A stretch of 64,000 bases of DNA from Leptospira sp. WS92.C1 (GTDB lineage: Bacteria; Spirochaetota; Leptospiria; Leptospirales; Leptospiraceae): the NCBI RefSeq assembly GCF_040833975.1, contig NZ_CP162130.1, positions 2,192,001 through 2,256,000 of the forward strand, written 5' to 3'. Under the pieces are notes generated by a model. The model made no database searches. It was not told the origin of the DNA and worked only from the letters and a program-made list of their open reading frames with translations. A program made the translations under genes and the position numbers. This document shows positions 38,280 through 50,744 of the stretch, piece by piece (within the stretch, counting starts at the first letter, position 1; each line of letters opens with the position of its first letter).

Positions 38280-39338
38280 TTAAGGAGTCCGGTCTTTCAA
38301 AGAATCTGGGATTTTTTTAACCCCGTAATAATCATCCACCATCAGCTTCATCGATTCCAAAAAACACATGATAGATTGATGAGAAGCGTCATAAAACAAT
38401 TCACAGGAAGTTTGTGTATTCAGATCCACGGCCGTCGCGGAATAACGACTTGCAAGATCCCGAATCTGGGGCCACCAGGTTTTATCCATTTGAAGTTCAT
38501 AATATCTTTTTCGATACGTTTCGTAAACTTTCGGCCAAATGAGATACACCTTGATTCCGTTTTCCTGTGATAATCTTAAAAACTGCTCAACAAAGAAAAA
38601 CTGGGCGGAACCTAACTCAAAAGACGATAGATACAAATTCCGAATCCGAGACGCATCCTTTTCCAATCGTTCCAGATCGTTATTAAAAGCGGTATATGCA
38701 AGTTGTTCCCCATGACCTAAATTGAGTACAGCAAATTCAAGATTCATAGAAGGGTTATAATCCTGTAATTTACGTTCCTGCAATCGTTTTGAAAAAAGTT
38801 TCAAATCCGGGTTGATTCGACGAACCGCAAACAATCGATCCAAGATTAGTTTTTTACGGTCTTGGATGGAAATACGGTCCCAATATTTCATCAGAAACTC
38901 ATCGTCCGCTCCGTATTTTAAAAAAGGATCATATACAAGTCCCTTCGTTTCGTCAAAACCTTCCGGGCTCACAACATAAAAAACCAACTTCGGCTTCATT
39001 CCTTGTTTCAGAATCTTTTCCAGCCAGTAAAGTCCGTAGGCGGGAGCCGCCTGAGGTCCTGAAAAATTATAGAGAATCCAGTCCTTTTGATATTTTTTAT
39101 CGATCCCAAGTGCGGAATACGGATATGCCCGAGAATCCCCAAATGCAAGCGCCAAAGAGTGATCTTTTAGATCCTGATCCTTAGTCATCTTTTCGAACAA
39201 GACTTTTCTTTGAGTATAATAGACAGTGTTCCCGGCTTGAATAAAACTCTTTTGGAAATATTCCAAAGTAAAAATCTTATCCAAACAGAATACGAAGAGC
39301 AAAAATAAAACAGGATAATAAATATAAATCTTTTTCAT
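38280..39338 (-). CDS. DUF1574 family protein, SGNH-like partner of the upstream MBOAT (second copy)
   Basis: Paralogue of the protein at 8118-9188, with the same layout. There is one N-terminal membrane helix (YPVLFLLFVFCLDKIF), an SGNH-like first block ALAFGDSRAYPYSA, the NFSGPQAAPAYGLYWLEKIL region shared with the other copy, and a C-terminal DASHQS that matches an Asp-x-x-His block. It lies 9 bases after the MBOAT stop. It is probably the periplasmic half of a glycan O-acylation pair. Sequence divergence from copy one suggests a different target. Confidence 0.75.
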   Translation of the reverse strand: MKKIYIYYPVLFLLFVFCLDKIFTLEYFQKSFIQAGNTVYYTQRKVLFEKMTKDQDLKDHSLALAFGDSRAYPYSALGIDKKYQKDWILYNFSGPQAAPAYGLYWLEKILKQGMKPKLVFYVVSPEGFDETKGLVYDPFLKYGADDEFLMKYWDRISIQDRKKLILDRLFAVRRINPDLKLFSKRLQERKLQDYNPSMNLEFAVLNLGHGEQLAYTAFNNDLERLEKDASRIRNLYLSSFELGSAQFFFVEQFLRLSQENGIKVYLIWPKVYETYRKRYYELQMDKTWWPQIRDLASRYSATAVDLNTQTSCELFYDASHQSIMCFLESMKLMVDDYYGVKKIPDSLKDRTP

Positions 39339-39347
39339 AAGAACCGT

Positions 39348-40766
39348 TTAAAACCTAGAGTAAAAAAAATCCGCGTTGCCTGCGTTCATTCCAACCATGA
39401 TAAATAAAATCACAAAACCCAAAATCGGCAAAAGTCTCGCCCGCCATTTCTCGGGAACAGAAAAACGTTCCGGCCATTCTTCCGCTACGTGAAAAAGAAA
39501 CAGAAAGAAAACCAAATAAAATCCGGTTTCCAAACCGGGAAGAGACAAACCATTTCTGAAAGTCAAAATTCCGCCGATCGAAAAAATTGCAGAACTGAAA
39601 TCCGGAGTAAAAAAGAAAGTCCAAGAAATCGAATAAACCAACAAGACGAACAGATATCGAATCGCAGGTTTTAAATATGGTATTTCCGGAAGAATTTTCC
39701 AATTCTGAATTTCGAACAATCGCTCCAAAGAAAGATAAATCCCGGTAAGAAGTCCCCAAAAAAGAAAGTTCAAACTCGCCCCGTGCCAGAGCCCGCCTAA
39801 CATAAATGTGACCAGGAAGTTGATCGCGGTTCTCAATTCCCCCTTGCGAGAACCGCCGAGAGGAATGTAGATATAATCCCGGATCCAAAAAGAGAACGTT
39901 AGGTGCCATCTTCTCCATAAATCTCCAAAACTTTGAAAGAAAAAAGGAGCTTTGAAATTTTCGGGTAAATCGAATCCCAGCAGTTTTCCGAGTCCTCTCG
40001 CCATATCAGTAAGCCCTGAAAAGTCAAAATACAAATTGACCGCGAATAAAAGACAAGTCAGAAGAAGCGCATGACCCGAATAGTCTTTCGGAGCAAGAAA
40101 CGCGGGCGCGATCAAGGGAAGCAACGCCGCGGATAAAAGTCCCTTTTTTACAAGTCCTCTTAGAAACAACCAAAGTCCGTCGATCAATTTGGAAGGAGTC
40201 AAAGAAGGACAATCAAACTGATCGTTTACCTGATCGTATCTTAAAATCGGACCGGCGATCATCACCGGAAAGAAAAAGATAAATGAAAAAAATCGGAATA
40301 AAGAAATGTCTTTTTGAAATCCGTCTCGTTTGGAATCCACCGCCAAGGAAATCAGTTGAAACGTATAGTAACTGATCGTAGCCGGAAGAACGACCTCAAA
40401 ACCGGCGATTCCGAAAAGTCCGGAGAGTTTTGCGTCGATCGCAGGTTTTTCCTGCAGCGCGTGAATTGAAAAAATAAATCCGAGAAACTCCAGGAGCAAA
40501 TAAAAATATTTGAATAAACCCAGATTGAGTAAATTCAGAATCACTGCGCCTTTGACATACCAGGATTTTTCACGAAAATATCGGAATAACACCCAGTTTG
40601 CTAATACGACAAGGATCAGATGGAATAAAAAATTAAGACTGAATACAGAATAAAAAAAAGCCGAACCCACGATGAGAAGATATTTTCTGCTCTTTTCGGG
40701 AATGTTCCAATAAACTAAATACAATACGAGAAAAAATAAGAGAAACTCAATACTAGTAAAATTCAT
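39348..40766 (-). CDS. MBOAT-family membrane O-acyltransferase (second copy)
   Basis: A polytopic protein of 472 residues from ATG 40766. It shows RRWHLTFSFWIRDYIYIPLGGSR and the catalytic-His segment GGLWHGASLNFLFWG (given in parts), as well as FSGLTDMARGLGKLLGF. It is paralogous to 9198-10682. A TTG six bases upstream is possible, but ATG is favoured. Its start overlaps the pseudouridine-synthase stop by 14 bases, so translation is coupled. Its expected role is export of acyl groups for O-acylation of a surface glycan with the DUF1574 protein. Confidence 0.87.
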   Translation of the reverse strand: MNFTSIEFLLFFLVLYLVYWNIPEKSRKYLLIVGSAFFYSVFSLNFLFHLILVVLANWVLFRYFREKSWYVKGAVILNLLNLGLFKYFYLLLEFLGFIFSIHALQEKPAIDAKLSGLFGIAGFEVVLPATISYYTFQLISLAVDSKRDGFQKDISLFRFFSFIFFFPVMIAGPILRYDQVNDQFDCPSLTPSKLIDGLWLFLRGLVKKGLLSAALLPLIAPAFLAPKDYSGHALLLTCLLFAVNLYFDFSGLTDMARGLGKLLGFDLPENFKAPFFFQSFGDLWRRWHLTFSFWIRDYIYIPLGGSRKGELRTAINFLVTFMLGGLWHGASLNFLFWGLLTGIYLSLERLFEIQNWKILPEIPYLKPAIRYLFVLLVYSISWTFFFTPDFSSAIFSIGGILTFRNGLSLPGLETGFYLVFFLFLFHVAEEWPERFSVPEKWRARLLPILGFVILFIMVGMNAGNADFFYSRF

Positions 40767-41511
40767 TCCCAAACCCCGAGGTATCCTTCAAAAGAAATTT
40801 TCCTTCTTCCAGATTTAGTTTTTCTAATTCAATCAAACCGACACGAATTCTTTGCAAATCCAATACACTGGTTCCCGACGCGTGAAACATTCTTCGAATT
40901 TGTCTTTTTTTTCCTTCTCCGAGAATGATCCGATATACGCAGTCTTTCCCGGGAACAAGTTTAACCATCTTCGCACGTAGAATCTCCCCTGCATCTAAAA
41001 TCCCTTTTTGAAACGAGGTCTGAATCGCCTTTTCTCCCGGATCAAATCTGAGCCAAACCAGATACTCTTTTTCGGAACCATAGGAAGGATGCGCTATTTT
41101 TTGAGCGAGGTCTCCATCATTGGTCAAAAGAAGGAGCCCCCGCGAATTTAAGTCCAAACGACCCGCGATTTTGAAATTTTTATAGGTTTCGGGTAGAAGC
41201 GAAAAAATCGTCTTTTCGTGAAACTTGTCCTGATGCGAACAAAGATAACCCGCAGGTTTATTCAAAATCAGAAGGACCTTCGGTTCAACGTTTGGGCGAA
41301 CCACTTTCCCTTGAAAGGAAACCACATCCGTATCCGGTCTTACACGAATTCCCAAGTCCTTAACAAGAATTCCGTTGACCGTGATCTGACCGTTGAGGAT
41401 CAGCTCTTCCGTTTTTCGACGAGATCCGAGACCGCAATCCGCCAAATACCGATTGATCCGGATCCCTTCTTTTGAGGCAAAATCATCCTTGGATTCCATG
41501 GATTCTTCCAT
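40753..41511 (-). CDS. RsuA/RluB-family 23S or 16S rRNA pseudouridine synthase
   Basis: An N-terminal S4 RNA-binding domain (IRINRYLADCGLGSRRKTEE, LILNGQITVNG) is followed by the catalytic domain. The catalytic Asp lies in IAGRLDLNSRGLLLLTNDGDLA, and the later KKRQIRRMFHASGTSVLDLQRIRVG-type segment is present (quoted in part as RQIRRMFHASG). The subgroup includes RsuA, RluB, RluE and RluF; the target base is not clear. ATG 41511 or 41499 is a better start than TTG 41526. It is the first gene of the unit with MBOAT and DUF1574. Confidence 0.87.
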   Translation of the reverse strand: MEESMESKDDFASKEGIRINRYLADCGLGSRRKTEELILNGQITVNGILVKDLGIRVRPDTDVVSFQGKVVRPNVEPKVLLILNKPAGYLCSHQDKFHEKTIFSLLPETYKNFKIAGRLDLNSRGLLLLTNDGDLAQKIAHPSYGSEKEYLVWLRFDPGEKAIQTSFQKGILDAGEILRAKMVKLVPGKDCVYRIILGEGKKRQIRRMFHASGTSVLDLQRIRVGLIELEKLNLEEGKFLLKDTSGFGNEFY

Positions 41512-41616
41512 TTCAGAAAAATCCAAAAATTCTTCTACCTAAAACTTTCGTTGACCGGACTCCTAGTTCGCTCAAGCATAGAAGCGTAGGATCGTTCGCA
41601 TTCGAATCTCATTGTT

Positions 41617-42509
<893 letters not shown>

Positions 42510-42522
<13 letters not shown>

Positions 42523-42815
42523 AAGATTTTTCTCATTCTCCGAAACCGCCGCCCGAGGAAATCAAAAGAATTCTCTATCATTCTATCGTTCAATTTTTAT
42601 CCGGAAAAGAAGGTCCCGTCAGTAAATCCGAAGTCAAAGATTTGCTAAAAAAGGCGATCAACCTGATCCCGGAGCTGGAAGCTCACTGGGCAGAGATCAA
42701 TCGCTTTGGGAAAAACAAGATGATCCTTCATTGGAAAGAGCAAGTGATGCTTTTGGATCTCGAGGAAACTTTGGATTCTATCCATTCTCTTTGGAATCAA
42801 AAATTCGAAAGTTAA
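42510..42815 (+). CDS. Small helical protein overlapping lipA, unknown function
   Basis: The 101-residue protein is acidic at the N-terminus and then helical (EIKRILYHSIVQFLSGKEGP, KSEVKDLLKKAINLIPELEA). Trp and Glu are frequent in the last 40 residues. No domain recognised. The ATG lies inside lipA (last 13 bases), so expression is coupled to lipoate synthesis, although the link may be only positional. Confidence 0.55.
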
Positions 42816-42928
42816 CATGAGAGGATTATTCCCGACTTCCCCGGACCAGCGTTCCAAATTCAATATTGCAGCGTTTTAGGAAAAATTCAATCGGATGATT
42901 GGGATTCCCTGCGATTGTAATCTAAGAC

Positions 42929-42941
42929 GGACTTAAAGTCC
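42929..42941. repeat. Dispersed palindrome, copy 2
   Basis: GGACTT-A-AAGTCC is nested inside an outer stem GATTGT (42913-42918) and ACAATC (42942-42947). It lies between the convergent lipA-linked gene and the FecR lipoprotein gene. It matches copies at 19289 and 47098. Confidence 0.75.
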
Positions 42942-42971
42942 ACAATCAAGAAGATTTTTTAGAGGATTCAT

Positions 42972-42988
42972 TTGTAGGAACTCCTACA
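42972..42988. repeat. Short inverted repeat TGTAGGA..TCCTACA
   Basis: TGTAGGA and TCCTACA arms around AC. A motif of this kind (tgtaggaactcctaca) is familiar from leptospiral intergenic DNA, from memory. A weaker relative (gcaggaactccggc) is at about 2031. Confidence 0.45.
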
Positions 42989-43005
42989 GAAGGATGTGTA
43001 CAAAG

Positions 43006-43038
43006 AAAAACCCGGGATTTGAAATGCCCGGGTTTTTT
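43006..43038 (-). terminator. Strong bidirectional intrinsic terminator
   Basis: AAAAACCCGGG pairs with CCCGGGTTTTTT across a 10-base loop. It can end transcription of the FecR lipoprotein gene (minus) and of the lipA unit (plus). Confidence 0.85.
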
Positions 43039-43071
43039 CCACCTGATGTCAGATTGATTCAGTCTCTGTTA

Positions 43072-44238
43072 TCAGAATTTAGCTTTTGTTTGAAAGTCGT
43101 AAATGACTTCTTGAACATCTGCTTGATTGATCTTTTTGATACCTTGTTCGGTATGAACGATCATAGTAGATCCTTGTTGATCCACAATCGCTCCGATCAA
43201 AGAAGATCCGTCAGTCATAATGATCTTTTCAATTCTTTCGTAATAGCTTACGATATCCTTGCTGGATTTTAGTTCTTTTGGCGTAGAAATTAGGATTTGC
43301 TTAAACTTCTTTGCTTCTTCTTCTTGACGAGCTGCTACTTCACTTGCCAGTTTTTTTCTTTCCGATTCAAGAGAAGCCGCTTTTTGTTCGTCGATTTTTC
43401 CGGAAGATTCTTCGTTAATACGAACCATCTTTTCACTGGTTTCTTTATCCACAGTTACAATGGTTCTAAGTTCTTCTTCGTCTTTTTTGGAAATGCCGGA
43501 ATTGTCCAATTTTTTAACTGCGCTAGAAATATTCTTTTCGCTGATCTTAGAAGCATCATTATTTTCCAAAGATTTATCATCTGCTTTCATTACGGAAGCT
43601 TGATTCTTCTCAAGAACGATCTCGGAAGAAGAAACAGATTGCTGGATTTTTTTTAGTTCGTCGCTTTTTGCAATCTCTTCATCGCTCAATCCTTCGAGAG
43701 CTGCCACACGAGGAGCCACCGCAACGGAACCGTCTAATACTTTTACGGTTGCTTTGTCCGATTTAGATCTTTCTACGATAAAGGAGGTTCCACGCACACC
43801 TGCGATCGCGGTTGGAGTAACCACTGAAAATTGATCCTCTTTCGAAGCTTTGTTGACTTTCGCAAACACTTTTCCAGAAACAAGGGCAAGTCTTGTATCG
43901 GAGTTTCCTTTGGAGTTGATGGATAATCCGTCAAAGTCGATGATTGAATTTTCGGAGATACGGATCGCAGATCCGTCAGCAAATTGAATGTCAACCTTTG
44001 ATTTTTCTTTAGTGGTTACTTTATCACCCGTCTTCAGGCTTGCACCTAAAGTTGCTTTTTCTTCTGTTAAGTCAGCATGAAGAATTTTTGCTTCTCCAAT
44101 ACTAAACACGACAACCGCTGACGGGCTGTTTTCTTTTCCAGTGGCTGCCTGGGAATTTTCGGTAGGTTTCTTACAAGCGCTGAACACCAGAATTCCGGCG
44201 ACCATAGCAATTGAGGAAACGATTAGGAGCTTCTTCAT
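43072..44238 (-). CDS. FecR-domain lipoprotein, LipL45-like
   Basis: The signal KKLLIVSSIAMVAGILVFSAC has a lipobox ending at FSAC. Residues about 45-170 form a FecR-type domain: VFSIGEAKILHADLTEEKATLGASLKTGDKV in parts, then VDIQFADGSAIRISENS, ALVSGKVFAKV and TPTAIAGVRGTSFIVER. Long charged coiled coils follow (KIDEQKAASLESERKK, RQEEEAKKFK), then a C-terminal domain ending in DFQTKAKF. Architecture and length agree with leptospiral LipL45/Qlp42, whose C-terminal part is processed to a 31-kDa peripheral protein. ATG 44238 has AAGGA at 9 bases; an upstream ATG at 44244 is too close. No FecI or FecA partner is nearby. Confidence 0.72.
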   Translation of the reverse strand: MKKLLIVSSIAMVAGILVFSACKKPTENSQAATGKENSPSAVVVFSIGEAKILHADLTEEKATLGASLKTGDKVTTKEKSKVDIQFADGSAIRISENSIIDFDGLSINSKGNSDTRLALVSGKVFAKVNKASKEDQFSVVTPTAIAGVRGTSFIVERSKSDKATVKVLDGSVAVAPRVAALEGLSDEEIAKSDELKKIQQSVSSSEIVLEKNQASVMKADDKSLENNDASKISEKNISSAVKKLDNSGISKKDEEELRTIVTVDKETSEKMVRINEESSGKIDEQKAASLESERKKLASEVAARQEEEAKKFKQILISTPKELKSSKDIVSYYERIEKIIMTDGSSLIGAIVDQQGSTMIVHTEQGIKKINQADVQEVIYDFQTKAKF

Positions 44239-44320
44239 ACCCATTTTCCTTAAAGTGAATTGATAACAGGACTGCGGTGGCGGCAGCCTCTATCTATTGT
44301 TTCTAAACAGTCAATAGAAT

Positions 44321-45547
44321 CTATTTTTCCATATCTTTCAATTTTTTTTTTATAATTCGAAAGATATTTCCTGAACCAAAATCGGCAAAATAGACGTCTC
44401 CGACTCTATCTTGCCCAAAAGTACTGATCTGAAAGGGAACCCGAAAAAGGAGTCGGTTCAATTCTTTGGTCCCACCCCCGCTTGGATTGAATGCCCAAAC
44501 CCTCCCACTTATAAAATCTCCGTAAATATAAAATCCTACTATTTGTGGCAAATCTATGCCTCGATACATGTAACCGCCGGTAATCGACTGTCCTTCTGCA
44601 TGAGAATATTCGTAAATCGGATCGATCATTCCCGGCGACGTGCAAGCCGGATTCTTTTTAAAACAATGAGAGCCTTCTTTGCGATTCCATCCATAATTGC
44701 CTCCTTTGACGATTCGATTGATTTCCTCGTATTCATCTTGTCCCACGTCGGCTAAATAGAGTTCACCGGTAAGGGAATCAAAAGAAAATCGCCAAGGGTT
44801 TCTCAGTCCATAGGCCCAAATTTCCGGTAAAAACCCAGGTTTGCTTACGAACGGATTGTCTACAGGAATCTTGTAAGGGGCGCCGGAATCTTGCGGATTT
44901 GGCTCGATCCGAAGAAGTGAGCCTAAAAGCGTGCGTGGGTTTTGACCGTTTTGAAACGGATCTCCGCTACCGCCGCCGTCCCCAAAACCGATATACAATT
45001 TTTTATCCGGACCAAATGCCAGTTGTCCCCCATTGTGATTGGAATACGGCTGTTCCAATTTGAGAATGGTTCTCCTGGCGTCTTCGATACGTTGCACTCC
45101 TTCGGTCTTCCATTCAAATTCTAAAATCTTAGAATAGTCTTTTCCGTTTTCTTTTACGACTACGTTCACATAAAAACGAGAGCTTTTTACAAAGTCAGGG
45201 GAGAATGCAAGTCCCAACAGTCCTTCTTCGGAGCGCGTTTCCAGCTGACCTGTAAGGTCGACCCGGATCGTTTTTAAACCAGTGGAAAGATCGACTTCGA
45301 TCAATTTTCCTCTTTTCTCCAGGACAATCATCCGTTTGGGATTTCCGGGTAAAAATTGAATGTCCGTAGGTTCCTGAAATCCGCTCGCAACCTGAGAATA
45401 CCAAGGAACCGCAGAGACCCGAGATTCTTGCACTTCCTTTTTTGGTTTCTCTTGTTTGGATTTGGAATCTAAGGAGGAATCTTGATTGGATCCAATGAGC
45501 AACAGAAGTGACAAGAAGACGATAAAAGATCGAATCTGAAAAGACAT
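44321..45547 (-). CDS. PQQ-dependent sugar dehydrogenase-like secreted protein (YliI/Hhip type)
   Basis: The six-bladed propeller domain is seen in FLPGNPKRMIVLEKRGKL, EGLLGLAFSPDF, YSNHNGGQLAFGPDKKLYIG, FGDGGGSGDPFQNGQNP, YGLRNPWRFSFDSLTGELY, ADVGQDEYEEIN and GGNYGWNRKEGSHCF. These are the aldose/sorbosone dehydrogenase motifs that bind PQQ and Ca. The N-terminus is a signal peptide (IRSFIVFLSLLLLIGSNQ). No PQQ synthesis genes are seen here, so cofactor supply is open. Oxidation of an external sugar is inferred. Confidence 0.85.
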   Translation of the reverse strand: MSFQIRSFIVFLSLLLLIGSNQDSSLDSKSKQEKPKKEVQESRVSAVPWYSQVASGFQEPTDIQFLPGNPKRMIVLEKRGKLIEVDLSTGLKTIRVDLTGQLETRSEEGLLGLAFSPDFVKSSRFYVNVVVKENGKDYSKILEFEWKTEGVQRIEDARRTILKLEQPYSNHNGGQLAFGPDKKLYIGFGDGGGSGDPFQNGQNPRTLLGSLLRIEPNPQDSGAPYKIPVDNPFVSKPGFLPEIWAYGLRNPWRFSFDSLTGELYLADVGQDEYEEINRIVKGGNYGWNRKEGSHCFKKNPACTSPGMIDPIYEYSHAEGQSITGGYMYRGIDLPQIVGFYIYGDFISGRVWAFNPSGGGTKELNRLLFRVPFQISTFGQDRVGDVYFADFGSGNIFRIIKKKLKDMEK

Positions 45548-45721
45548 GCCTCTTTCCTATGTTTTTCTCCGGATCGGTCAACCTGAATTCTAAACTCAAA
45601 GACAAGGTGGAATGTCTTTTCACTTCCAAACTTCTTGAGGGCTCGAGAAGAAAATCAGATCTGTTTCTTGGAAAAAACTGCGTGTAATTTCGCTTCCTTC
45701 GAGAAGATTGTCTAATTAGAG

Positions 45722-47044
<1,323 letters not shown>

Positions 47045-47097
47045 ATCCTTTTTGAAAGATCTCTGAGATCGAAAGTTTTTCCGTTTTTACACCAAAC

Positions 47098-47112
47098 CGG
47101 ACTTAAAGTCCG
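47098..47112. repeat. Dispersed palindrome, copy 3
   Basis: CGGACTT-A-AAGTCCG, a perfect 15-base palindrome, lies between the radical-SAM gene (plus) and the small lipoprotein gene (minus), again a convergent junction. Copies 1 and 2 are at 19289 and 42929. Confidence 0.75.
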
Positions 47113-47208
47113 ATGCAAATCTTTTTTACGGTTCGATTGTTTGTCGGTCCAATGGATCGTAATTTTAGAATCGAAAAACTCTAGACGGCTACCAAATACA
47201 TTCTTTTT

Positions 47209-47523
47209 TTAAAGTCTCCATTTGCTCGGACGACTGAAGTTATTAAATCTCCCGGACGGAATGGACATAGGATTATGCCCTCCACCGTTACCACCGTTGT
47301 AGTAGTAGGGATAACTCGAATGATTCCGATAGTATCCCGAACGATTCTGAAATCCATAGGGTGAAAAATCATTTCTATATCCCGGACAAGGTGAAGAATA
47401 AGCCGAACCGCAATCGTGATCATAATATCGGGATGGAAACGTTGCCACACAACCGATCCCAAACAAAAACGGAAGCACGAACAAATTCAAAAATCGAATC
47501 CAGACTCTTCCATTGGAAATCAT
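47209..47523 (-). CDS. Small Tyr/Asn/Gly-rich lipoprotein
   Basis: The 104-residue protein has the signal FLNLFVLPFLFGIGC with Cys25 as the lipidation site. The short mature part is rich in Tyr, Asn, Gly, Ser and Pro (YDHDCGSAYSSPCPGYRND, SSYPYYYNGGNGGGHN) and probably disordered. ATG 47523 follows a good TAGGAG site, which supports this frame over the overlapping one at 47181-47462. Function unknown. Confidence 0.65.
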   Translation of the reverse strand: MISNGRVWIRFLNLFVLPFLFGIGCVATFPSRYYDHDCGSAYSSPCPGYRNDFSPYGFQNRSGYYRNHSSYPYYYNGGNGGGHNPMSIPSGRFNNFSRPSKWRL

Positions 47524-47828
47524 ATTCCGCTCCTATCGTTTGAAAATTTTTCAAACTCAGGTAAGTTTATTCAAAAAAAGTGGATTGTCTATAGGGGAAA
47601 ACCCGGATTGGGGAAACTACCTAAAAAACCGTTCGGGCTTCGATTCTTTTTTATCGTAGAATCGTGTAGGATCTCATACAAAATCGAGGTGGACAACTCT
47701 TTTGATGGGAAAACAAAAATCAAACGCAAATACTTTTGCTTACTGAAACCAAACTTTGAAAACGGTTGGAACTCCGGTAGGAGAGAAAGTCGCAATGAAA
47801 ATCAAAGGCGAAGCGATGCCAATATCAA
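47524..47828. other. Gap between the lipoprotein gene and the AIM24 unit
   Basis: A 145-codon plus-strand frame (47416-47853) covers it but is antisense to the lipoprotein, has no ribosome site and no domain. It is not called. The promoter of the small lipoprotein gene should lie here. Confidence 0.4.
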
Positions 47829-47872
47829 AACAAATGAATCCCGCACAATTTGAATACAGAGATTCATTTGTT
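47829..47872 (-). terminator. Long-loop hairpin after the AIM24 unit
   Basis: AACAAATGAATC and GATTCATTTGTT are perfect 12-bp arms with a 20-base loop. On the minus strand TTTTGATATT follows. It lies 66 bases past the last AIM24 stop and probably ends that unit. Confidence 0.55.
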
Positions 47873-47937
47873 CGATTTTGGATCGAAAGGTTTTATCCCT
47901 TGCAACAAAAATTTGTATGCTAAAGATAAAACTAAAA

Positions 47938-48621
47938 TCAACTGGAAGAAGAAGATTTTTCCACCCTTCTCCACTGGTTGGCCCAACCGGCAAATGCATT
48001 TTGATTTCTAGATTGGATGTAAAGTTTTCCCGTTCCGGAGAATACAGCAACCAAACCTTCCCCGCTCAAAAATAAGGACTTTAATCCTCCCACTTTTTGA
48101 ATCGTGTAATTCAAAGTTCCTTCAAAACCTACGATATGTCCGGTGTCTACGATATAATCCCCTTTGACATCGATCGTATGAATCGCTCCAAAACTGGAAA
48201 AAAACAGATCTCCGATCCCGCTTACTTTTAAAAAGAAAAGTCCTTCGCCCGAAAAGAATCCTTTAAAACCGCCCCATTTACTATCGATAACCAGGGATTC
48301 GGAGCCCGCGACGTAGGCCCCTCTACTTAGGATCAATTCTTCTCCGCTTAATTTCCGGTATTCGATATCACCTTGTGTAGAGCTTGTTAAGAAAATCGTG
48401 CCGGTTCCACCTTCGGACTTGAATGTGTTTTGAAAAAAGGATTCTCCGCTCAAGAGCGCTCTTTTTGCCGAAGCCCAGATCCCACCTTCCGCTTTGGTCG
48501 CCATTTTTACGGTAGGACTCATCGCGACCATGGCTCCCGATTCCGCACGGATACTTTCTCCGTTTTCTAATTGAACTTGAATGATTGGAAAATCAGGTTT
48601 TAATAATATTTCGTGTTTCAC
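47938..48621 (-). CDS. AIM24 family protein, third of three
   Basis: The 227-residue protein has the AIM24 pattern: IIQVQLENGESIRAESGAMVAM, KRALLSGESFFQNTF, GDIEYRKLSGEELILSRGAYV, FFSGEGLFFLKVSG, VDTGHIVGFEGTLNYTI and SLFLSGEGLVAVFSG. The family is a beta-sandwich with trimers seen in structural work; function is unknown (mitochondrial AIM24 affects cristae). GTG 48621 with AAGGAG ahead. It is last in a unit of three paralogues. The C-terminus ends in a Ser-rich tail. Confidence 0.85.
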   Translation of the reverse strand: MKHEILLKPDFPIIQVQLENGESIRAESGAMVAMSPTVKMATKAEGGIWASAKRALLSGESFFQNTFKSEGGTGTIFLTSSTQGDIEYRKLSGEELILSRGAYVAGSESLVIDSKWGGFKGFFSGEGLFFLKVSGIGDLFFSSFGAIHTIDVKGDYIVDTGHIVGFEGTLNYTIQKVGGLKSLFLSGEGLVAVFSGTGKLYIQSRNQNAFAGWANQWRRVEKSSSSS

Positions 48622-48633
48622 TGTATATTCTCC

Positions 48634-49308
<675 letters not shown>

Positions 49309-49323
49309 AATATTACCTTTTTC

Positions 49324-49999
<676 letters not shown>

Positions 50000-50075
50000 A
50001 TGTAAATAAATTGCGCGAAACGTCAACTGAAAAGTGTTTCCACATTCGATCCTCGTTCGAACACTGGAGGAGATT

Positions 50076-50744
50076 ATGGCACAAAAAAACGTTTTTATCA
50101 CGGGATCCAATCGTGGAATCGGCTTAGAGCTTACAAAACATTTTCTAAAAAAAGGAGATCAAGTTTTTGCGCTTTGCAGAAAGCCTTCCTCCGATCTTAT
50201 CCGGCTCCGGCCGACTCGAATCTTTGAAGGAGTCGATGTGTTGAACTCCAATTCGATTCGTGAGTTATCTTCAAAGCTTCTCGATACCAAAATCGATCTT
50301 TTGATCAACAACGCGGGGATTCTCCTCCCGGACAATCTCCAAAGTTTGGACGAAGAAAACATTCTCACCCAATTTTTAGTCAACGCGCTCGGACCTCTTA
50401 AGGTCGTAAAGGCGCTCCTTCCCGCTCTGAAGCCGAATGCAAAATTGGTTTTTCTCACGAGTAGAATGGGATCGATCGCAGACAATAGTTCCGGAGCCTA
50501 TTACGGATATAGGGCTTCCAAGGCGGCTTTGAATGCGATCGCAGTGAGTCTTTCCAGAGATCTCAGCCCCAAAGGAATCTCCGTGGGAATCTTTCATCCA
50601 GGAATGGTGGCAACAGAAATGACCGGCAGACAGGGAATTTCTCCCGAAGAAAGCGTCCTCGGCCTTGCGGAACGAATTGAATCCTTGAATCTTTCCAACT
50701 CAGGCAAGTTCTTTCATCAGAATGGAGAAGAACTTCCTTGGTAA
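50076..50744 (+). CDS. Short-chain dehydrogenase/reductase (SDR) family protein
   Basis: NAD(P)-dependent oxidoreductase of the classical SDR type: TGSNRGIGLE cofactor motif, NNAGIL, the catalytic Ser region VFLTSRMGSI and the catalytic YGYRASKAALN (Tyr-x3-Lys). The C-terminal part has HPGMVATEMTG. The 222-residue length is from ATG 50076, which follows a strong TGGAGGAG site; an upstream frame start at 50034 is rejected. The substrate is unknown. Confidence 0.87.
   Translation: MAQKNVFITGSNRGIGLELTKHFLKKGDQVFALCRKPSSDLIRLRPTRIFEGVDVLNSNSIRELSSKLLDTKIDLLINNAGILLPDNLQSLDEENILTQFLVNALGPLKVVKALLPALKPNAKLVFLTSRMGSIADNSSGAYYGYRASKAALNAIAVSLSRDLSPKGISVGIFHPGMVATEMTGRQGISPEESVLGLAERIESLNLSNSGKFFHQNGEELPW

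Noticed and set aside
47181..47462. 93-codon minus-strand frame overlapping the small lipoprotein
   Set aside because: The alternative frame (47209-47523) has a lipoprotein signal and a TAGGAG site; this one has neither.
47416..47853. 145-codon plus-strand frame
   Set aside because: Antisense to a lipoprotein gene with a clear signal peptide and ribosome site; no domain.
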